In this document: positions 30,361-40,507 of the stretch, piece by piece
How the letters are laid out: each line of letters begins with the position of its first letter
Numbering within the stretch: position 1 is the first letter of the stretch
DNA from: Xenorhabdus mauleonii
GTDB taxonomy: Bacteria > Pseudomonadota > Gammaproteobacteria > Enterobacterales > Enterobacteriaceae
Assembly: GCF_900113945.1 (NCBI RefSeq)
Contig: NZ_FORG01000016.1
Location: forward strand, 38,010-102,009
Length of the DNA: 64,000 nucleotides
Direction of reading: 5' to 3'
Made by a program: the position numbers and the translations under genes
Notes under the pieces: generated by a model
Databases searched by the model: none
What the model saw: the letters and a program-made list of their open reading frames with translations, nothing else
Told to the model about the DNA's origin: nothing

Positions 30361-32352
30361 TTAAAAGTCATAATTAAGACCGATGTTGTAACGACGGCCA
30401 TCAAGTGTAGTGCCGTGAGTTTCCTCAGTAACACGTTTGTCCAAGATGTTATAGACGCCACCCAGCACACGTAGCTGTTTCGTTATATTGTAAGTCATGC
30501 CTAAGTCAAAAAAGGTGTAAGAAGGACTTCCTGCTTTTGGTTGACCACGATATAAATATTCTTTTGATTTACTTCTAAAATTGACACGAGCCCATGTTTC
30601 TACTTCTGGAAGTACCTGCCAGTTCAATGTGGCATTAACCATATTTCTTGGCATCTTATTTATAGTTACTCCCTTGTATTTACCACTTTTCTGCTCTGAT
30701 TCGGTATATGTATAATTTGCAGCTAATGATAAATTTTCGATAATATTCCAATTTATTGCAGACTCGATGCCACGAAGATTAGCTTTATCGACATTTACAC
30801 GGTCACTGATGAAACTATAAGATTTGTCCCCAATTTTACATTTGTCGCCTTTTCCATTACTTGGATCGGTACAACTGCGTAATTCCGTAATTTTATCTTT
30901 GTAGTCTGTATTAAATACTGTCAAAGAAATATTAAAATTTTCTTGGTTATTCCAAATTACACTGATCTCTTCGCTAACACTTTTCTCTGGTTTTAGATCC
31001 GAGTTTCCTAAAATAATCCCATTTCCACCCGATCCACCAGTTGCTTGTCCCCAACCAGCAGAAACTTGTCGTAAGTTAGGTGAGCGATAACCTGTGGATA
31101 TACCGCCCTTAATTGTCCATTGCTCATCAACATGCCATACGCCGTATAAACGAGGTGTCCAATTTACGCCAAAATTTTCGTCTTTATCTAATCGAATGCC
31201 TCCAGTTAAAGCGAAATCATTGGTCATTTGCCACTCATCATCTGCAAATAGCGCTCCGCTCCAACGGGTCAATTTGGTTATCTTATCATCTAACGGTAAT
31301 CTGTTACTGCTATCATCTTTCAATTCCTCATAACGGTACTGTCCACCCACGCTTAATGTATGCTCATTCAACGTAAATGTTGTTTGATTATTGAACACCG
31401 TATCGTTGTATTGCATCTTGCGCTTTGGGTTATTCGATTCATCCCTTTGGATATAAGAAGTCATTGTGCCAAAATCATAAACTCCATTATGAGTTATAGA
31501 ATAGTTATTACGCTTATAACGGCTTATATCATCTGGACAAGAGGTTTTCGCACATGTAAGAGTCTTGCCAAACGTCGAATCTCGGTCTTGTTCGTAACGG
31601 CCAACTTCAAAATCGAAGGTATTTTTTTCATCAGGTGTCAGAGAAAAAACCGCTGTACCATTACGCATTTCTTGCTCACTAAATCCATCAATAAATTTAT
31701 CTTCATTTCGATGAGAGAACAAACCACTGACTTTCAGACCCAATAATCCTTCGATGAGTGGCCCAGCAGCATACGCGCTGGTTTGATACGTATTACCAGA
31801 ACTCTTTCTCTCAGTCAGAGTAGTATCAGCACGCAAGCTTCCGTGCCACTCCTTCTGAACTTTACGGGTAATAATGTTAATAACCCCTCCCATAGCATCA
31901 GAACCATAAAGAGAAGACATTGGTCCGCGTACAACTTCAATACGCTCAATCGCTGCTAATGGGGGTATCCAGCCCTGTTCAATACCTGAACCATCACTGT
32001 TTGGACGCGTATTGCGTGTATCCATACGCTTACCATCAATCAGAATCATAGTATATTGTGATCCCATTCCACGAATGTTGATATCACTTTTACTGCCACC
32101 ACCAGTAACAACCACACCCGGTACATCTTTCAATGCATCCGTGACATCACGGTAGGCTTTAGTTTCTAATTGCTCACGGCTGATAACTGAAATAGATGCA
32201 GGTGCATCTTCAATTTTTTGCTGAAAACCTGCTGCGGTAGTCACAATAATTTTATCTTCGCCATTATTAGCCATATTGTCAGCCAAAACAGAGCTGGATG
32301 ACATAGCAGCAATAATGCCTACTACAATTTTTTTCTTTGCAAAAACAGACAT
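30361..32352 (-). CDS. TonB-dependent siderophore receptor
   Basis: Outer-membrane receptor of the CirA/IrgA/FepA type. Start ATG 32352 (MSVFAKKKIVVG) is chosen for its GGAG and following signal peptide ending near VLADN; a 19-codon extension upstream is less likely. 663 residues. A TonB box-like DKIIVTTAAG follows, then the plug (DVPGVVVTGGG, NIRGMG, RIEVVRGPMSSLYGSDAMGG) and a beta barrel ending YNIGLNYDF. Last gene of the iron-uptake group. The ligand cannot be deduced. Confidence 0.88.
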   Translation of the reverse strand: MSVFAKKKIVVGIIAAMSSSSVLADNMANNGEDKIIVTTAAGFQQKIEDAPASISVISREQLETKAYRDVTDALKDVPGVVVTGGGSKSDINIRGMGSQYTMILIDGKRMDTRNTRPNSDGSGIEQGWIPPLAAIERIEVVRGPMSSLYGSDAMGGVINIITRKVQKEWHGSLRADTTLTERKSSGNTYQTSAYAAGPLIEGLLGLKVSGLFSHRNEDKFIDGFSEQEMRNGTAVFSLTPDEKNTFDFEVGRYEQDRDSTFGKTLTCAKTSCPDDISRYKRNNYSITHNGVYDFGTMTSYIQRDESNNPKRKMQYNDTVFNNQTTFTLNEHTLSVGGQYRYEELKDDSSNRLPLDDKITKLTRWSGALFADDEWQMTNDFALTGGIRLDKDENFGVNWTPRLYGVWHVDEQWTIKGGISTGYRSPNLRQVSAGWGQATGGSGGNGIILGNSDLKPEKSVSEEISVIWNNQENFNISLTVFNTDYKDKITELRSCTDPSNGKGDKCKIGDKSYSFISDRVNVDKANLRGIESAINWNIIENLSLAANYTYTESEQKSGKYKGVTINKMPRNMVNATLNWQVLPEVETWARVNFRSKSKEYLYRGQPKAGSPSYTFFDLGMTYNITKQLRVLGGVYNILDKRVTEETHGTTLDGRRYNIGLNYDF

Positions 32353-32420
32353 TCCCGATTCTCCAAAAGGTAGAATAGAACTATTTAAATTAATATGGAT
32401 AATCGACATAAACCCATTGC

Positions 32421-32443
32421 ACGGGAATAATAATTTATTCCCG
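32421..32443 (-). promoter_or_regulatory. hairpin in the receptor leader
   Basis: Perfect inverted repeat ACGGGAATAA / TTATTCCCGT, about 70 bases before the receptor ATG and after the ATPase gene. No T-run follows, so it is not a normal terminator. It could stabilise or separate the receptor message. Confidence 0.45.
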
Positions 32444-32510
32444 TCAGTATTATAATTTTTTAATTAGAGATACTTTAAAATTAATAAAGCACTCTATCTC
32501 TTTTATTATT

Positions 32511-33299
32511 TTAACTTACTAGCTCTGTTACTAAACCATCAATTAGTACCCGTGGTATACCTTGAGAGCAGCGCTCAATCCGGCCTTTGATGCCATAGAC
32601 TTGGGCTAGGCTATCTGGCGTAATAACTTGTTCCGGTAGACCTTCAGAGATTAATTTTCCATTTTTTAACATTAATACATGGTCGCCATGTCGTAATGCA
32701 ATATTGATATCGTGCACAACGACAACCGTAATAATATTACGTCGGCGTGTTTCTCGAGCGACTAAATCCATTACGTGATACTGATAATTTAAATCCAGCG
32801 CACTTAGCGGTTCATCCAATAATAATAAAGTTGGATGGCGAATTAATGATTGAGCTAATCCGACCAATTGTTTTTGCCCGCCAGATAATTGGTCCAAATA
32901 ACTCAATGCCAAATGTTCAATACCGAGCTGGCGCAGCAACTCCATGACTTCTTGCTCACATTGACGGTTATTCACGCCGCCAGATGCGCGTTGAGCGACA
33001 ATCACAGACTCCAATGCATGAAGGTGAACACCCGCAGGTAATGACTGAGGCAAATAAACTACGTTCTTTGCTCGTTGGGCAAAATTCATTTGCATTAAAT
33101 CTTGCCCATCCAGCAATAATTCACCACTGGCTTTATTCAAACCAGCCAGCGAGCGCAAGAGTGTAGATTTCCCGCAGCCGTTTGGCCCCAATAATACCGT
33201 GATTTGACCACGTGGCAATGTACCGATATTCAGATTTTCAATCACAGGGTGTTTTGGGTATCCTGCCGTTAATTGATTAATCTTCAATCCCTGATTCAT
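32511..33299 (-). CDS. iron-siderophore ABC transporter ATPase
   Basis: FecE/FepC-type ATPase, 262 residues. Walker A GPNGCGKST, Q-loop YLPQS, signature LSGGQKQLV, Walker B LLLLDEPLSALD and switch His in VVVHDINIA are all present. Its start overlaps the permease stop by four bases. Confidence 0.92.
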   Translation of the reverse strand: MNQGLKINQLTAGYPKHPVIENLNIGTLPRGQITVLLGPNGCGKSTLLRSLAGLNKASGELLLDGQDLMQMNFAQRAKNVVYLPQSLPAGVHLHALESVIVAQRASGGVNNRQCEQEVMELLRQLGIEHLALSYLDQLSGGQKQLVGLAQSLIRHPTLLLLDEPLSALDLNYQYHVMDLVARETRRRNIITVVVVHDINIALRHGDHVLMLKNGKLISEGLPEQVITPDSLAQVYGIKGRIERCSQGIPRVLIDGLVTELVS

Positions 33300-34381
33300 A
33301 CATTCCCCCGATGGCGCAAAACAATGCTAAGGAAGAAAGGCACACCAACCAACGATGTTACGATCCCGACAGGAATAATGACTCCCGGAATCAAGTTCTT
33401 GGATGCAATAGAAGCCATTGACAGAACCAGTGCACCAATCAGAGCACTTGCAGGTAAATAGAAACGGTGATCTTCACCAAACATCATTCTGGCAATATGA
33501 GGCGCCACCAAGCCAATAAAGGCTATCGGGCCAACAAACGCAACAGCCAATGCAGTCAGAATACTGATCCGCAACAATGTTCCCAAACGAAGACGACTGA
33601 TATTAATGCCAAAGCTGATAGCGCGATCTTCCCCTAAACGCAGGGCGGTTAATTTCCAGGAGTTAGACAGGGAGATAGGTAAAATGATGGCGAAAATCAG
33701 TATCATGATACCCAATTTTTCCCATGTTGCTCTGGCAAGGCTGCCCATGGTCCAAAATACCAATCCCTGCAAGGTATCTTCCGTCGCGATAAATTGCATC
33801 ATGGAAACAAGCGCATTAAAGGTGAATACCATCGCAATGCCGAACAGTACAACCCCTGAAGTTGCCACTCTTGTCCAGCGGGTAACTGCATCCAGCATTA
33901 GAGCAGCGAGTAACGCAAAGAGAAACGCGTTTGCAGAGATGAACCATTGATCCGGTATTCCCGGAATCCCGATTCCCGATACAATCGCCAATGCTGCCCC
34001 AAACGAAGCAGCATTGGATACTCCCAAAGTAAACGGGCTAGCGAGTGGATTATTTAAAATTGTCTGCATTTCAGCGCCGGCCAACCCAAGGGACAGGCCA
34101 ACCACTACCGCCATCAAGGTATAAGGTAATCGAATATCCCATACAATTACCCTTGTTCCTGCATCAACACTTTCTGGTGAAATCAGTGTCTTCCAGAGGG
34201 TTTGCAGAGATAACCCTGATGGCCCCATTGTAAAATCAAGTACAACAGAGGTGCCAATCACCAAGACGATGAATAACATCCATGCAATACGTCGACGTAA
34301 TATATTGCGATAGTGTACTTTTATATCGCTTTCATTCAATTGCTGCTTCACCGTTGGCATAGGCTCGGTAGTAACACTCAT
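33296..34381 (-). CDS. iron-siderophore ABC transporter permease (FecCD family)
   Basis: 361 residues, about nine to ten membrane segments after a basic N-terminal tail. FecCD signatures: LPYTLMAVVVGLSLGLAGAE, NNPLASPFTLGVSNAASFGA and the ATPase-contact GPIAFIGLVAPHIARM. A single permease gene, so the channel is probably a homodimer. Confidence 0.92.
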   Translation of the reverse strand: MSVTTEPMPTVKQQLNESDIKVHYRNILRRRIAWMLFIVLVIGTSVVLDFTMGPSGLSLQTLWKTLISPESVDAGTRVIVWDIRLPYTLMAVVVGLSLGLAGAEMQTILNNPLASPFTLGVSNAASFGAALAIVSGIGIPGIPDQWFISANAFLFALLAALMLDAVTRWTRVATSGVVLFGIAMVFTFNALVSMMQFIATEDTLQGLVFWTMGSLARATWEKLGIMILIFAIILPISLSNSWKLTALRLGEDRAISFGINISRLRLGTLLRISILTALAVAFVGPIAFIGLVAPHIARMMFGEDHRFYLPASALIGALVLSMASIASKNLIPGVIIPVGIVTSLVGVPFFLSIVLRHRGNV

Positions 34382-34400
34382 TTTTATTACCCGTTACTGC

Positions 34401-35552
34401 TTATTTTTCACTGACCCAATACGTACCTGCTGGTTCAACAGCCAAGAATTTACTGTGGAGTTCTTTCAATGTTTGTTGTGGATCTAAATCTGCAAATTTT
34501 TCAGGGTAGAACCATTTAGCAAAAACTTGCGTAACGACAACGTTATAAGGCGAGTTGTAATAATGATGCCAAATCGCGTGGCTACGCCCTTCTTTCACCG
34601 CAGTTAGGTTATTGATGCCTTTACGTTCAGTAATAGTTTTCAGGCCAGCACGGGCTATATCCGCGGAAGTCTTAGCCCCCATCTGGATCCCAACACCTTT
34701 TTCACCCGGATCTTGTGCACCGCTTGCGATATAAATATAAGGATCTTCAGCAATCACTTTTTCCAGATTCATGGTTCCCAACGGAGCTGGTAACACGGCT
34801 TTGGCAATGTTTTTGCCTCCGGCCAGGTCAATGAAATCACCCATATTGCCGTTGCCTGCTGTACCGCAGCAATCTTCGCTTGAACCGGCTCTTAGTTCAA
34901 TAAACACTGAAGGCTTCTGAGCCTCTGCTATACGGTCAGTAATATCAGTGACTAATTTCTGGTTTTTTTCATAAAAATCAGCATAGGCATTGGCTTGTTC
35001 TTCGCGATGCAAGACCTTACCCAGCATACGAATACTTGGTAATGTATTTTTCAAAGGATCGTTGCGGAAATCGACAAAAACAACAGGCACGCCCGCTTTT
35101 TCCAATTGCTTCACCAGTTCGCTGTTTTTCCCTGGCCCATGACCAGACAAACCAAAAATAGCGATATCAGGATTGAGTGTTAGTACTTTTTCAGAGCTGA
35201 CACTTTCAGCACTTGTGTTACCAATCAGAGGAATGTTATCGATTTCAGGGAATTTTGCTTTGTAGACAGAGTAAGTTTGTGGATCCAATTTACGGAAATC
35301 ACCTTGCCATCCGGCGATACGAGCCAGTGGTTTGTCCCCTTCCAACAATGCAACCGAATGGAACAGACGGCCTTCACCTAGCAAGATACGATCAACTTTC
35401 TTTGGTACCTCAATAGTACGTCCAGCAACATCAGTGACTGTTTCAGCCCAGGATGCAAAACTTGCTACCATGGCAGAGCCTGCCATTAGACTGATACTCA
35501 TACTTTTCACGACTGCTCGAAATGCAAACTTCACTTTAGTTAGCCTCTTCAT
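34401..35552 (-). CDS. iron-siderophore periplasmic binding protein
   Basis: 383 residues with a long basic signal region ending near SWA at about residue 36. Class III binding-protein domain: VTDVAGRTIEVPKKVDRILL, LTLNPDIAIFG and the C-terminal GRSHAIWHHYYNSP. First gene of the transporter operon behind a Fur-box-like site. The CC pair in SSEDCCGTAGNG is unusual and may form a disulphide. Confidence 0.88.
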   Translation of the reverse strand: MKRLTKVKFAFRAVVKSMSISLMAGSAMVASFASWAETVTDVAGRTIEVPKKVDRILLGEGRLFHSVALLEGDKPLARIAGWQGDFRKLDPQTYSVYKAKFPEIDNIPLIGNTSAESVSSEKVLTLNPDIAIFGLSGHGPGKNSELVKQLEKAGVPVVFVDFRNDPLKNTLPSIRMLGKVLHREEQANAYADFYEKNQKLVTDITDRIAEAQKPSVFIELRAGSSEDCCGTAGNGNMGDFIDLAGGKNIAKAVLPAPLGTMNLEKVIAEDPYIYIASGAQDPGEKGVGIQMGAKTSADIARAGLKTITERKGINNLTAVKEGRSHAIWHHYYNSPYNVVVTQVFAKWFYPEKFADLDPQQTLKELHSKFLAVEPAGTYWVSEK

Positions 35553-35581
35553 GACACAATTTTGCTGTTAACAATAAAGCA

Positions 35582-35600
35582 AATAAGAATACTTATCAAT
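35582..35600. promoter_or_regulatory. Fur-box-like operator
   Basis: On the minus strand TTGATAAGTATTCTTATTT matches the 7-1-7 Fur consensus TGATAATnATTATCA at most positions. It sits about 30 bases before the binding-protein start, where Fur would repress the operon in iron-replete cells. Identified by eye only. Confidence 0.6.
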
Positions 35601-35663
35601 GCGATTGGAGCGGTATAACCGAAATTTACCGTTCAACTTCCCCAGCTAACCCTATGAAAAATA

Positions 35664-35697
35664 AAAACTGCCAATTCCATCACAGAATCGGCAGTTT
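35664..35697 (-). terminator. terminator of lysP
   Basis: Stem AAACTGCCGATTC / GGAATTGGCAGTT read on the minus strand, followed by TTTATTTTT. Confidence 0.85.
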
Positions 35698-35763
35698 CTT
35701 GCAAAGAAAATACAATAATATGTTAATCAATAAATAGCAATTTATCTGAGTTCTATTAACAAG

Positions 35764-37296
35764 TTAGCTTTTATCAGAATAGTTAAATGCCGGAAATTCC
35801 ATCTCATTATATTTAATAAAACGGGTTTTCTTTTTCAACTTGTAACCAAACCAGATAAGCAGGAATAATGGAATGCCAATGTAAGTGGCGATCACACCAT
35901 ACCAATCAATAGTATCTTGCAAAAATGCCTGATAATTCTGACCCAGCGTGATGGTTAAACATAACACAAAGGCAAAAATCGGCCCGATTGGGAAAAAGCC
36001 TGAACGATATGGCAGGCTATTTAGATCCAAGCCTTGCGCTACGTAACCTTTGCGGAAACGGTAGTGGCTGATTGCAATACCCAACCATGCAATAAACCCG
36101 GTCATTCCTGAAGTATTCAATAACCACAGATATACCGTTTGGTTGCCAAACATAGAACTAAAGAAGCATAACCCAGCAACCACCGTCGTCGCGTAAAGTG
36201 CATTGCGCGGCACCCCACCTTTCGACAAGTGACCAAAGATCTTCGGTGCCTTACCTTCTCTTGCCAATGTGAATAGCATACGCGTTGAGGCATACATTCC
36301 AGAATTGCCCGCCGACAATACAGCCGTCAATATAACTGCATTCATAAGAGCTGCGGCTGACAACAATCCGGCATTTTCAAATACCAGTGTAAACGGGCTG
36401 ACACTGATATCCTTTACGTCATTACGCAATAAGCTAGGATCAGTATAAGGAATGATCAGACTGATAATTAAAATGGCAAACACATAGAATAATAGGATGC
36501 GCCAAAACACCTTACGCACTGCACGTGGGATATTTTTTGCTGGATCTTTAGATTCCCCCGCAGTAATGCCAATCAGCTCTGTTCCCTGGAAGGAGAAACC
36601 GACAATCATTGCCACCCCAATCATGGCAGAGAAACCGCCTGCGAAGGGAGCATCGGCAATTTCCCAGTTATGCCAGCCTGCACTTTCAGCGCCTTTCATA
36701 ATGCCGACAATCATCAGAATACCGACAATAATGAAGACAATTACCGTAGAAACTTTGATCAAGGAAAACCAATATTCCGCTTCACCAAAGCCTTTGACGG
36801 AAATGTAATTCAACAAGAAAATCAAACCAAGGAATAGCGCACTCCATACCCAGCCAGGAACATCATTGAACCAATATCCCATGACCAATTGTGCCGCTAC
36901 GAGGTCAACCGCAATCGTGACTGCCCAGTTGTACCAGTAGTTCCATCCCAATGCGAAACCGAAACCTTCATCAACGTACTTAGAACCATAGGTTGAAAAT
37001 GATCCTGAAACTGGCATGTATGCTGCTAATTCGCCCAAGCTGGTCATCAAGAAATAGACCATGAGGCCAATTAACGCATAAGAAAGCAAAGCGCCTCCGG
37101 GGCCAGCCTGAGAAATTGTTGCACCAGATGCAACAAACAGCCCTGTTCCAATTGAACCACCAATGGCAATCATTGCCATGTGACGAGCTTTTAATTCACG
37201 GCGCAAAGTTGTTGGAGCTTGCGTACTTTTATCCTGTGACGTACTTTGATCTCGTGACGTACTTTGACCTCGCGACGTACCTTGTTCTTGAGACAT
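35764..37296 (-). CDS. lysP: lysine-specific permease LysP
   Basis: Inner-membrane lysine importer, also the sensor partner of CadC in E. coli. 510 residues, 12 membrane segments. Signature HMAMIAIGGSIGTGLFVASG, NYWYNWAVTIAVDLVAAQ and GFSFQGTELIGITAGES. The N-terminal tail is extended by repeats of six residues (TSRGQS, TSRDQS, TSQDKS) not usual for LysP. Followed by yeiE and yeiH as in E. coli. Confidence 0.93.
   Translation of the reverse strand: MSQEQGTSRGQSTSRDQSTSQDKSTQAPTTLRRELKARHMAMIAIGGSIGTGLFVASGATISQAGPGGALLSYALIGLMVYFLMTSLGELAAYMPVSGSFSTYGSKYVDEGFGFALGWNYWYNWAVTIAVDLVAAQLVMGYWFNDVPGWVWSALFLGLIFLLNYISVKGFGEAEYWFSLIKVSTVIVFIIVGILMIVGIMKGAESAGWHNWEIADAPFAGGFSAMIGVAMIVGFSFQGTELIGITAGESKDPAKNIPRAVRKVFWRILLFYVFAILIISLIIPYTDPSLLRNDVKDISVSPFTLVFENAGLLSAAALMNAVILTAVLSAGNSGMYASTRMLFTLAREGKAPKIFGHLSKGGVPRNALYATTVVAGLCFFSSMFGNQTVYLWLLNTSGMTGFIAWLGIAISHYRFRKGYVAQGLDLNSLPYRSGFFPIGPIFAFVLCLTITLGQNYQAFLQDTIDWYGVIATYIGIPLFLLIWFGYKLKKKTRFIKYNEMEFPAFNYSDKS
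37222..37279 (-). repeat. 18-bp tandem repeats in the lysP N-terminus
   Basis: Three imperfect units of the type CGTACTTTGATCTCGTGA in phase with codons, encoding the repeated hexapeptide. Copy number could change by slippage without breaking the frame. Confidence 0.8.
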
Positions 37297-37433
37297 TCTA
37301 TTCCTATATTATTGAATAACTATAATGTGGGATTGTAACAAATCCTTGTCCCTAGAATAGTAACGAATGCTTGGTTATAAGATACCTTCATAATCCACAG
37401 CTAATTATTAGCTGCACGATTAGATTCTAATAA

Positions 37434-38297
37434 TTAATTACAATAACTTAATAATTTTTGTAACGCATTGGACATGTGTTTTTGGCGATGGTAAATCAGA
37501 TACAGAGTACGTTTCAGATGAAGCCCGGGAATTATCAGTTCGGTTAATGTGCCATTTTTCAACTGCTCTTGGATAACCCGGCGCGAAAGGCAACTGATCC
37601 CCATTCCATACTGAACTGCATGTTTAATGGCTTCCGAATTTCCCAATTCCATAGCAATATTGAATCTCGGCATCTGTGAAAACAGCAGATGATCAAGCAC
37701 TTCCCTTGTTCCGGAACCCTTTTCCCGCAATATCCAAGGAGCGCTAATCAAATCCTCCACAGTAATCTCACGCTTCAATAATGGATTTTCAGGTGAAGAA
37801 AAGATGACCAGCTCGTCTTTCATCCAGGGCTGTGCGATAACTTCAGGATCATGACACAGACCTTCAATCAGCCCTAAATCAACCCGAAATTCCACCACTG
37901 CCCTTATGACATCTTCAGTATTGCTGATATTCAATTCCAAAGGCGTATCAGGATAATCCTGACGATATTTCGCCAGCATTTCAGGCAGCATATAGTTACC
38001 AATAGTACTGCTGGCCGCCAGCCGCAATGCTCCTAATTCCAGTTTGAAAAGTTGCTCCACTTCGCCTACCTGTTCAAGCAATGCCAATGCCTTGGGATAA
38101 AGCAGACGCCCATGTTCATTGGTCACCAGCCGTTTACCTACCCTGTCAAACAGCTGCACACCCAATTGCCCTTCGAGATCTGTCAGCGACGCACTCACCG
38201 CAGATTGTGATAACGCTAACTGCTGAGAAGCCTGTGTCGTTGAACCACTTTTTAGAACTTCTGTAAATATTTCCAGTTGTCTCAGAGTGATACGCAT
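37434..38297 (-). CDS. yeiE: LysR-type regulator YeiE
   Basis: 287 residues. N-terminal winged helix-turn-helix ([21 protein letters not shown], then [14 protein letters not shown]) and LysR effector domain with [14 protein letters not shown]. Lies between lysP and divergent yeiH, its conserved place; in E. coli it has been linked to sulphite and iron responses. Confidence 0.9.
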   Translation of the reverse strand: MRITLRQLEIFTEVLKSGSTTQASQQLALSQSAVSASLTDLEGQLGVQLFDRVGKRLVTNEHGRLLYPKALALLEQVGEVEQLFKLELGALRLAASSTIGNYMLPEMLAKYRQDYPDTPLELNISNTEDVIRAVVEFRVDLGLIEGLCHDPEVIAQPWMKDELVIFSSPENPLLKREITVEDLISAPWILREKGSGTREVLDHLLFSQMPRFNIAMELGNSEAIKHAVQYGMGISCLSRRVIQEQLKNGTLTELIIPGLHLKRTLYLIYHRQKHMSNALQKLLSYCN

Positions 38298-38485
38298 ATG
38301 GCCTCACGGGACGCAAAATAAGTTAGAAGGAAGATAGTCTTGATTTTAGACAGTATTATGCAACTTAACAAAAATCACCTTAGCTAATTTGCTTTACTGG
38401 TTAGTTATATAGATTTTATCAATTTTATTGATTTGAAAATATTCTATATGCTTATTCCTAAAACATATAAGCATAGGTCATTGCA

Positions 38486-39571
38486 ATGTCTGAAAATCAA
38501 CTGAGGGGATTCACAAAACCCTACCAACATACCGTATTAAAGTTAGTTCCTGGATTATTATTGACAATGGTGCTGACAGCCCTCGCTACCTATATCGGCA
38601 ATATTTCATGGTTTATTAATCTAGGGCTAGGCACCCTGACGCTTGCCATTCTATTGGGGATGCTTGTCGGCAATACGCTGTATCCTTACTTAAAATCTTC
38701 TTGTGATCATGGCATTCATTTTTCCAAGCATTATTTGTTGCGGGCAGGCATTATTCTTTATGGATTCAGGTTAACATTTCAACAAATCACGGATATTGGC
38801 ACAACTGGGATCCTGATTGATATCATCATGCTTTCTTCAACTTTCTTTATTACCGTGTGGCTTGGCCGCAATTTGTTTCGGCTGGATAACCAAACTGTAT
38901 TGCTGATTGGTGCAGGAAGCAGTATTTGCGGAGCCGCCGCGGTTATGGCAACAGAGCCCGTTGTCAAATCATCTGCCAGTAAAGTCACTGTTGCTGTCTC
39001 TACCGTTGTGATTTTTGGCACACTCGCCATTTTTATCTACCCATGGTTTTACCAGCTAATGGCTCATTATCAATGGATTAACTTCTCGCAAGAAACCTTT
39101 GGTATTTTTGCTGGCTCAACGGTTCACGAAGTCGCTCAGGTCGTCGCCATTGGGCATACGGTAGGAAATGAGGCTGAAAATGCAGCGGTAATTAGCAAAA
39201 TGATCCGCGTTATGATGCTGGCTCCCTTTTTGTTGCTTCTTTCTGGCTATGTCAGCCGCAGCTTAAAGGCGAAAAATACCTCTGATTCTCCCCAAAACTC
39301 CCCAATCTCCATTCCCTGGTTTGCAGTCTTCTTCATTATCGCCGCAGGTTTTAACTCTTTTCATTTTCTGCCCGACTTCTTGGTCGAATTTATCATTGCC
39401 GCTGATACCATAATGTTAGCCATGGCAATGGTTGCCCTCGGTTTGACCACTCATATCAGTGCCATCCGTCAGGCAGGTGTAAAACCCATTCTGTTGGCGC
39501 TCATAGTTTTTATTTGGTTGATGGTCGGAGGATTGATAGTTAATCAAGGCATTCAGCATTTATTGAACTAG
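38486..39571 (+). CDS. yeiH: YeiH family putative sulfate exporter
   Basis: 361-residue inner-membrane protein of the UPF0324 family, about ten segments. Family blocks GIILYGFRLTFQQI, LIGAGSSICGAAAVMATEPVV and FAGSTVHEVAQVVAIGH are clear. Divergent from yeiE, which probably controls it. Transport substrate is not settled. Confidence 0.9.
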   Translation: MSENQLRGFTKPYQHTVLKLVPGLLLTMVLTALATYIGNISWFINLGLGTLTLAILLGMLVGNTLYPYLKSSCDHGIHFSKHYLLRAGIILYGFRLTFQQITDIGTTGILIDIIMLSSTFFITVWLGRNLFRLDNQTVLLIGAGSSICGAAAVMATEPVVKSSASKVTVAVSTVVIFGTLAIFIYPWFYQLMAHYQWINFSQETFGIFAGSTVHEVAQVVAIGHTVGNEAENAAVISKMIRVMMLAPFLLLLSGYVSRSLKAKNTSDSPQNSPISIPWFAVFFIIAAGFNSFHFLPDFLVEFIIAADTIMLAMAMVALGLTTHISAIRQAGVKPILLALIVFIWLMVGGLIVNQGIQHLLN

Positions 39572-39664
39572 GTAAATTTCACGTTTAGCTAAACTAGCTG
39601 GTTATGACAGGATTTTATCAACCGGATGAACAATGCCATAATAAGAGAAAATAGGAGAAAAAAT

Positions 39665-40507
39665 ATGAAATTTGTTGGAGCCCATGTGAGCGCGGCGGGC
39701 GGTGTTGATCAAGCGGTGATCCGTGCTCATGAATTAAACGCAACGGCATTTGCCTTATTCACTAAAAATCAACGTCAATGGCACGCACCACCGTTATCAT
39801 CTGATGTCATTGATAAATTTAAAGCAAACTGTGAGCGTTATGGCTATGGTAGCCGACAAATTCTTCCCCATGACAGCTATCTGATCAATCTAGGTCATCC
39901 TGAAACAGAAGCCTTGGAAAAGTCCCGCGCAGCTTTTCTTGATGAGATGCAACGTTGTGAACAATTGGGCATTGATTTATTGAATTTTCATCCAGGCAGT
40001 CATCTCAATAAAATTGACATAGATAAATGCCTCGCCCATATCGCTGAGTCCATCAATATCACGCTGGATAAAACACAAGGCGTTACAGCAGTCATTGAGA
40101 ACACCGCCGGCCAAGGAACCAACCTCGGTTTCAAATTTGAACAGCTCGCCGCAATTATTGATGGTGTTGAAGATAAAACCCGTGTCGGTGTCTGTATTGA
40201 TACCTGTCACGCTTTTGCAGCCGGTTACGACTTGCGCACGGAAAAGGATTGTGAGGAAACCTTCAAGGCATTTGATCAAATTGTGGGATTTAACTATCTC
40301 AAAGCCATGCACCTGAACGATGCCAAGAGTGAATTCTCCAGTCGCGTCGACCGGCATCATAGCCTTGGCGAAGGTAACATCGGTAAAACGCCTTTCAGTT
40401 ATATCATGAAAGATGATCGCTTCAATAATATTCCCTTGGTTCTTGAAACGATCAATCCAGATATCTGGGATCAAGAAATTGCCTGGCTAAAATCCCAGCA
40501 AGTCTAA
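39665..40507 (+). CDS. nfo: endonuclease IV (AP endonuclease)
   Basis: Zinc-dependent AP endonuclease for base-excision repair. Start ATG 39665 ([13 protein letters not shown]) has AGGAG eight bases upstream; 280 residues. Metal-binding motifs [28 protein letters not shown] and HLNDAK are visible. Its stop is directly followed by the convergent fruK stop. Confidence 0.96.
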   Translation: MKFVGAHVSAAGGVDQAVIRAHELNATAFALFTKNQRQWHAPPLSSDVIDKFKANCERYGYGSRQILPHDSYLINLGHPETEALEKSRAAFLDEMQRCEQLGIDLLNFHPGSHLNKIDIDKCLAHIAESINITLDKTQGVTAVIENTAGQGTNLGFKFEQLAAIIDGVEDKTRVGVCIDTCHAFAAGYDLRTEKDCEETFKAFDQIVGFNYLKAMHLNDAKSEFSSRVDRHHSLGEGNIGKTPFSYIMKDDRFNNIPLVLETINPDIWDQEIAWLKSQQV

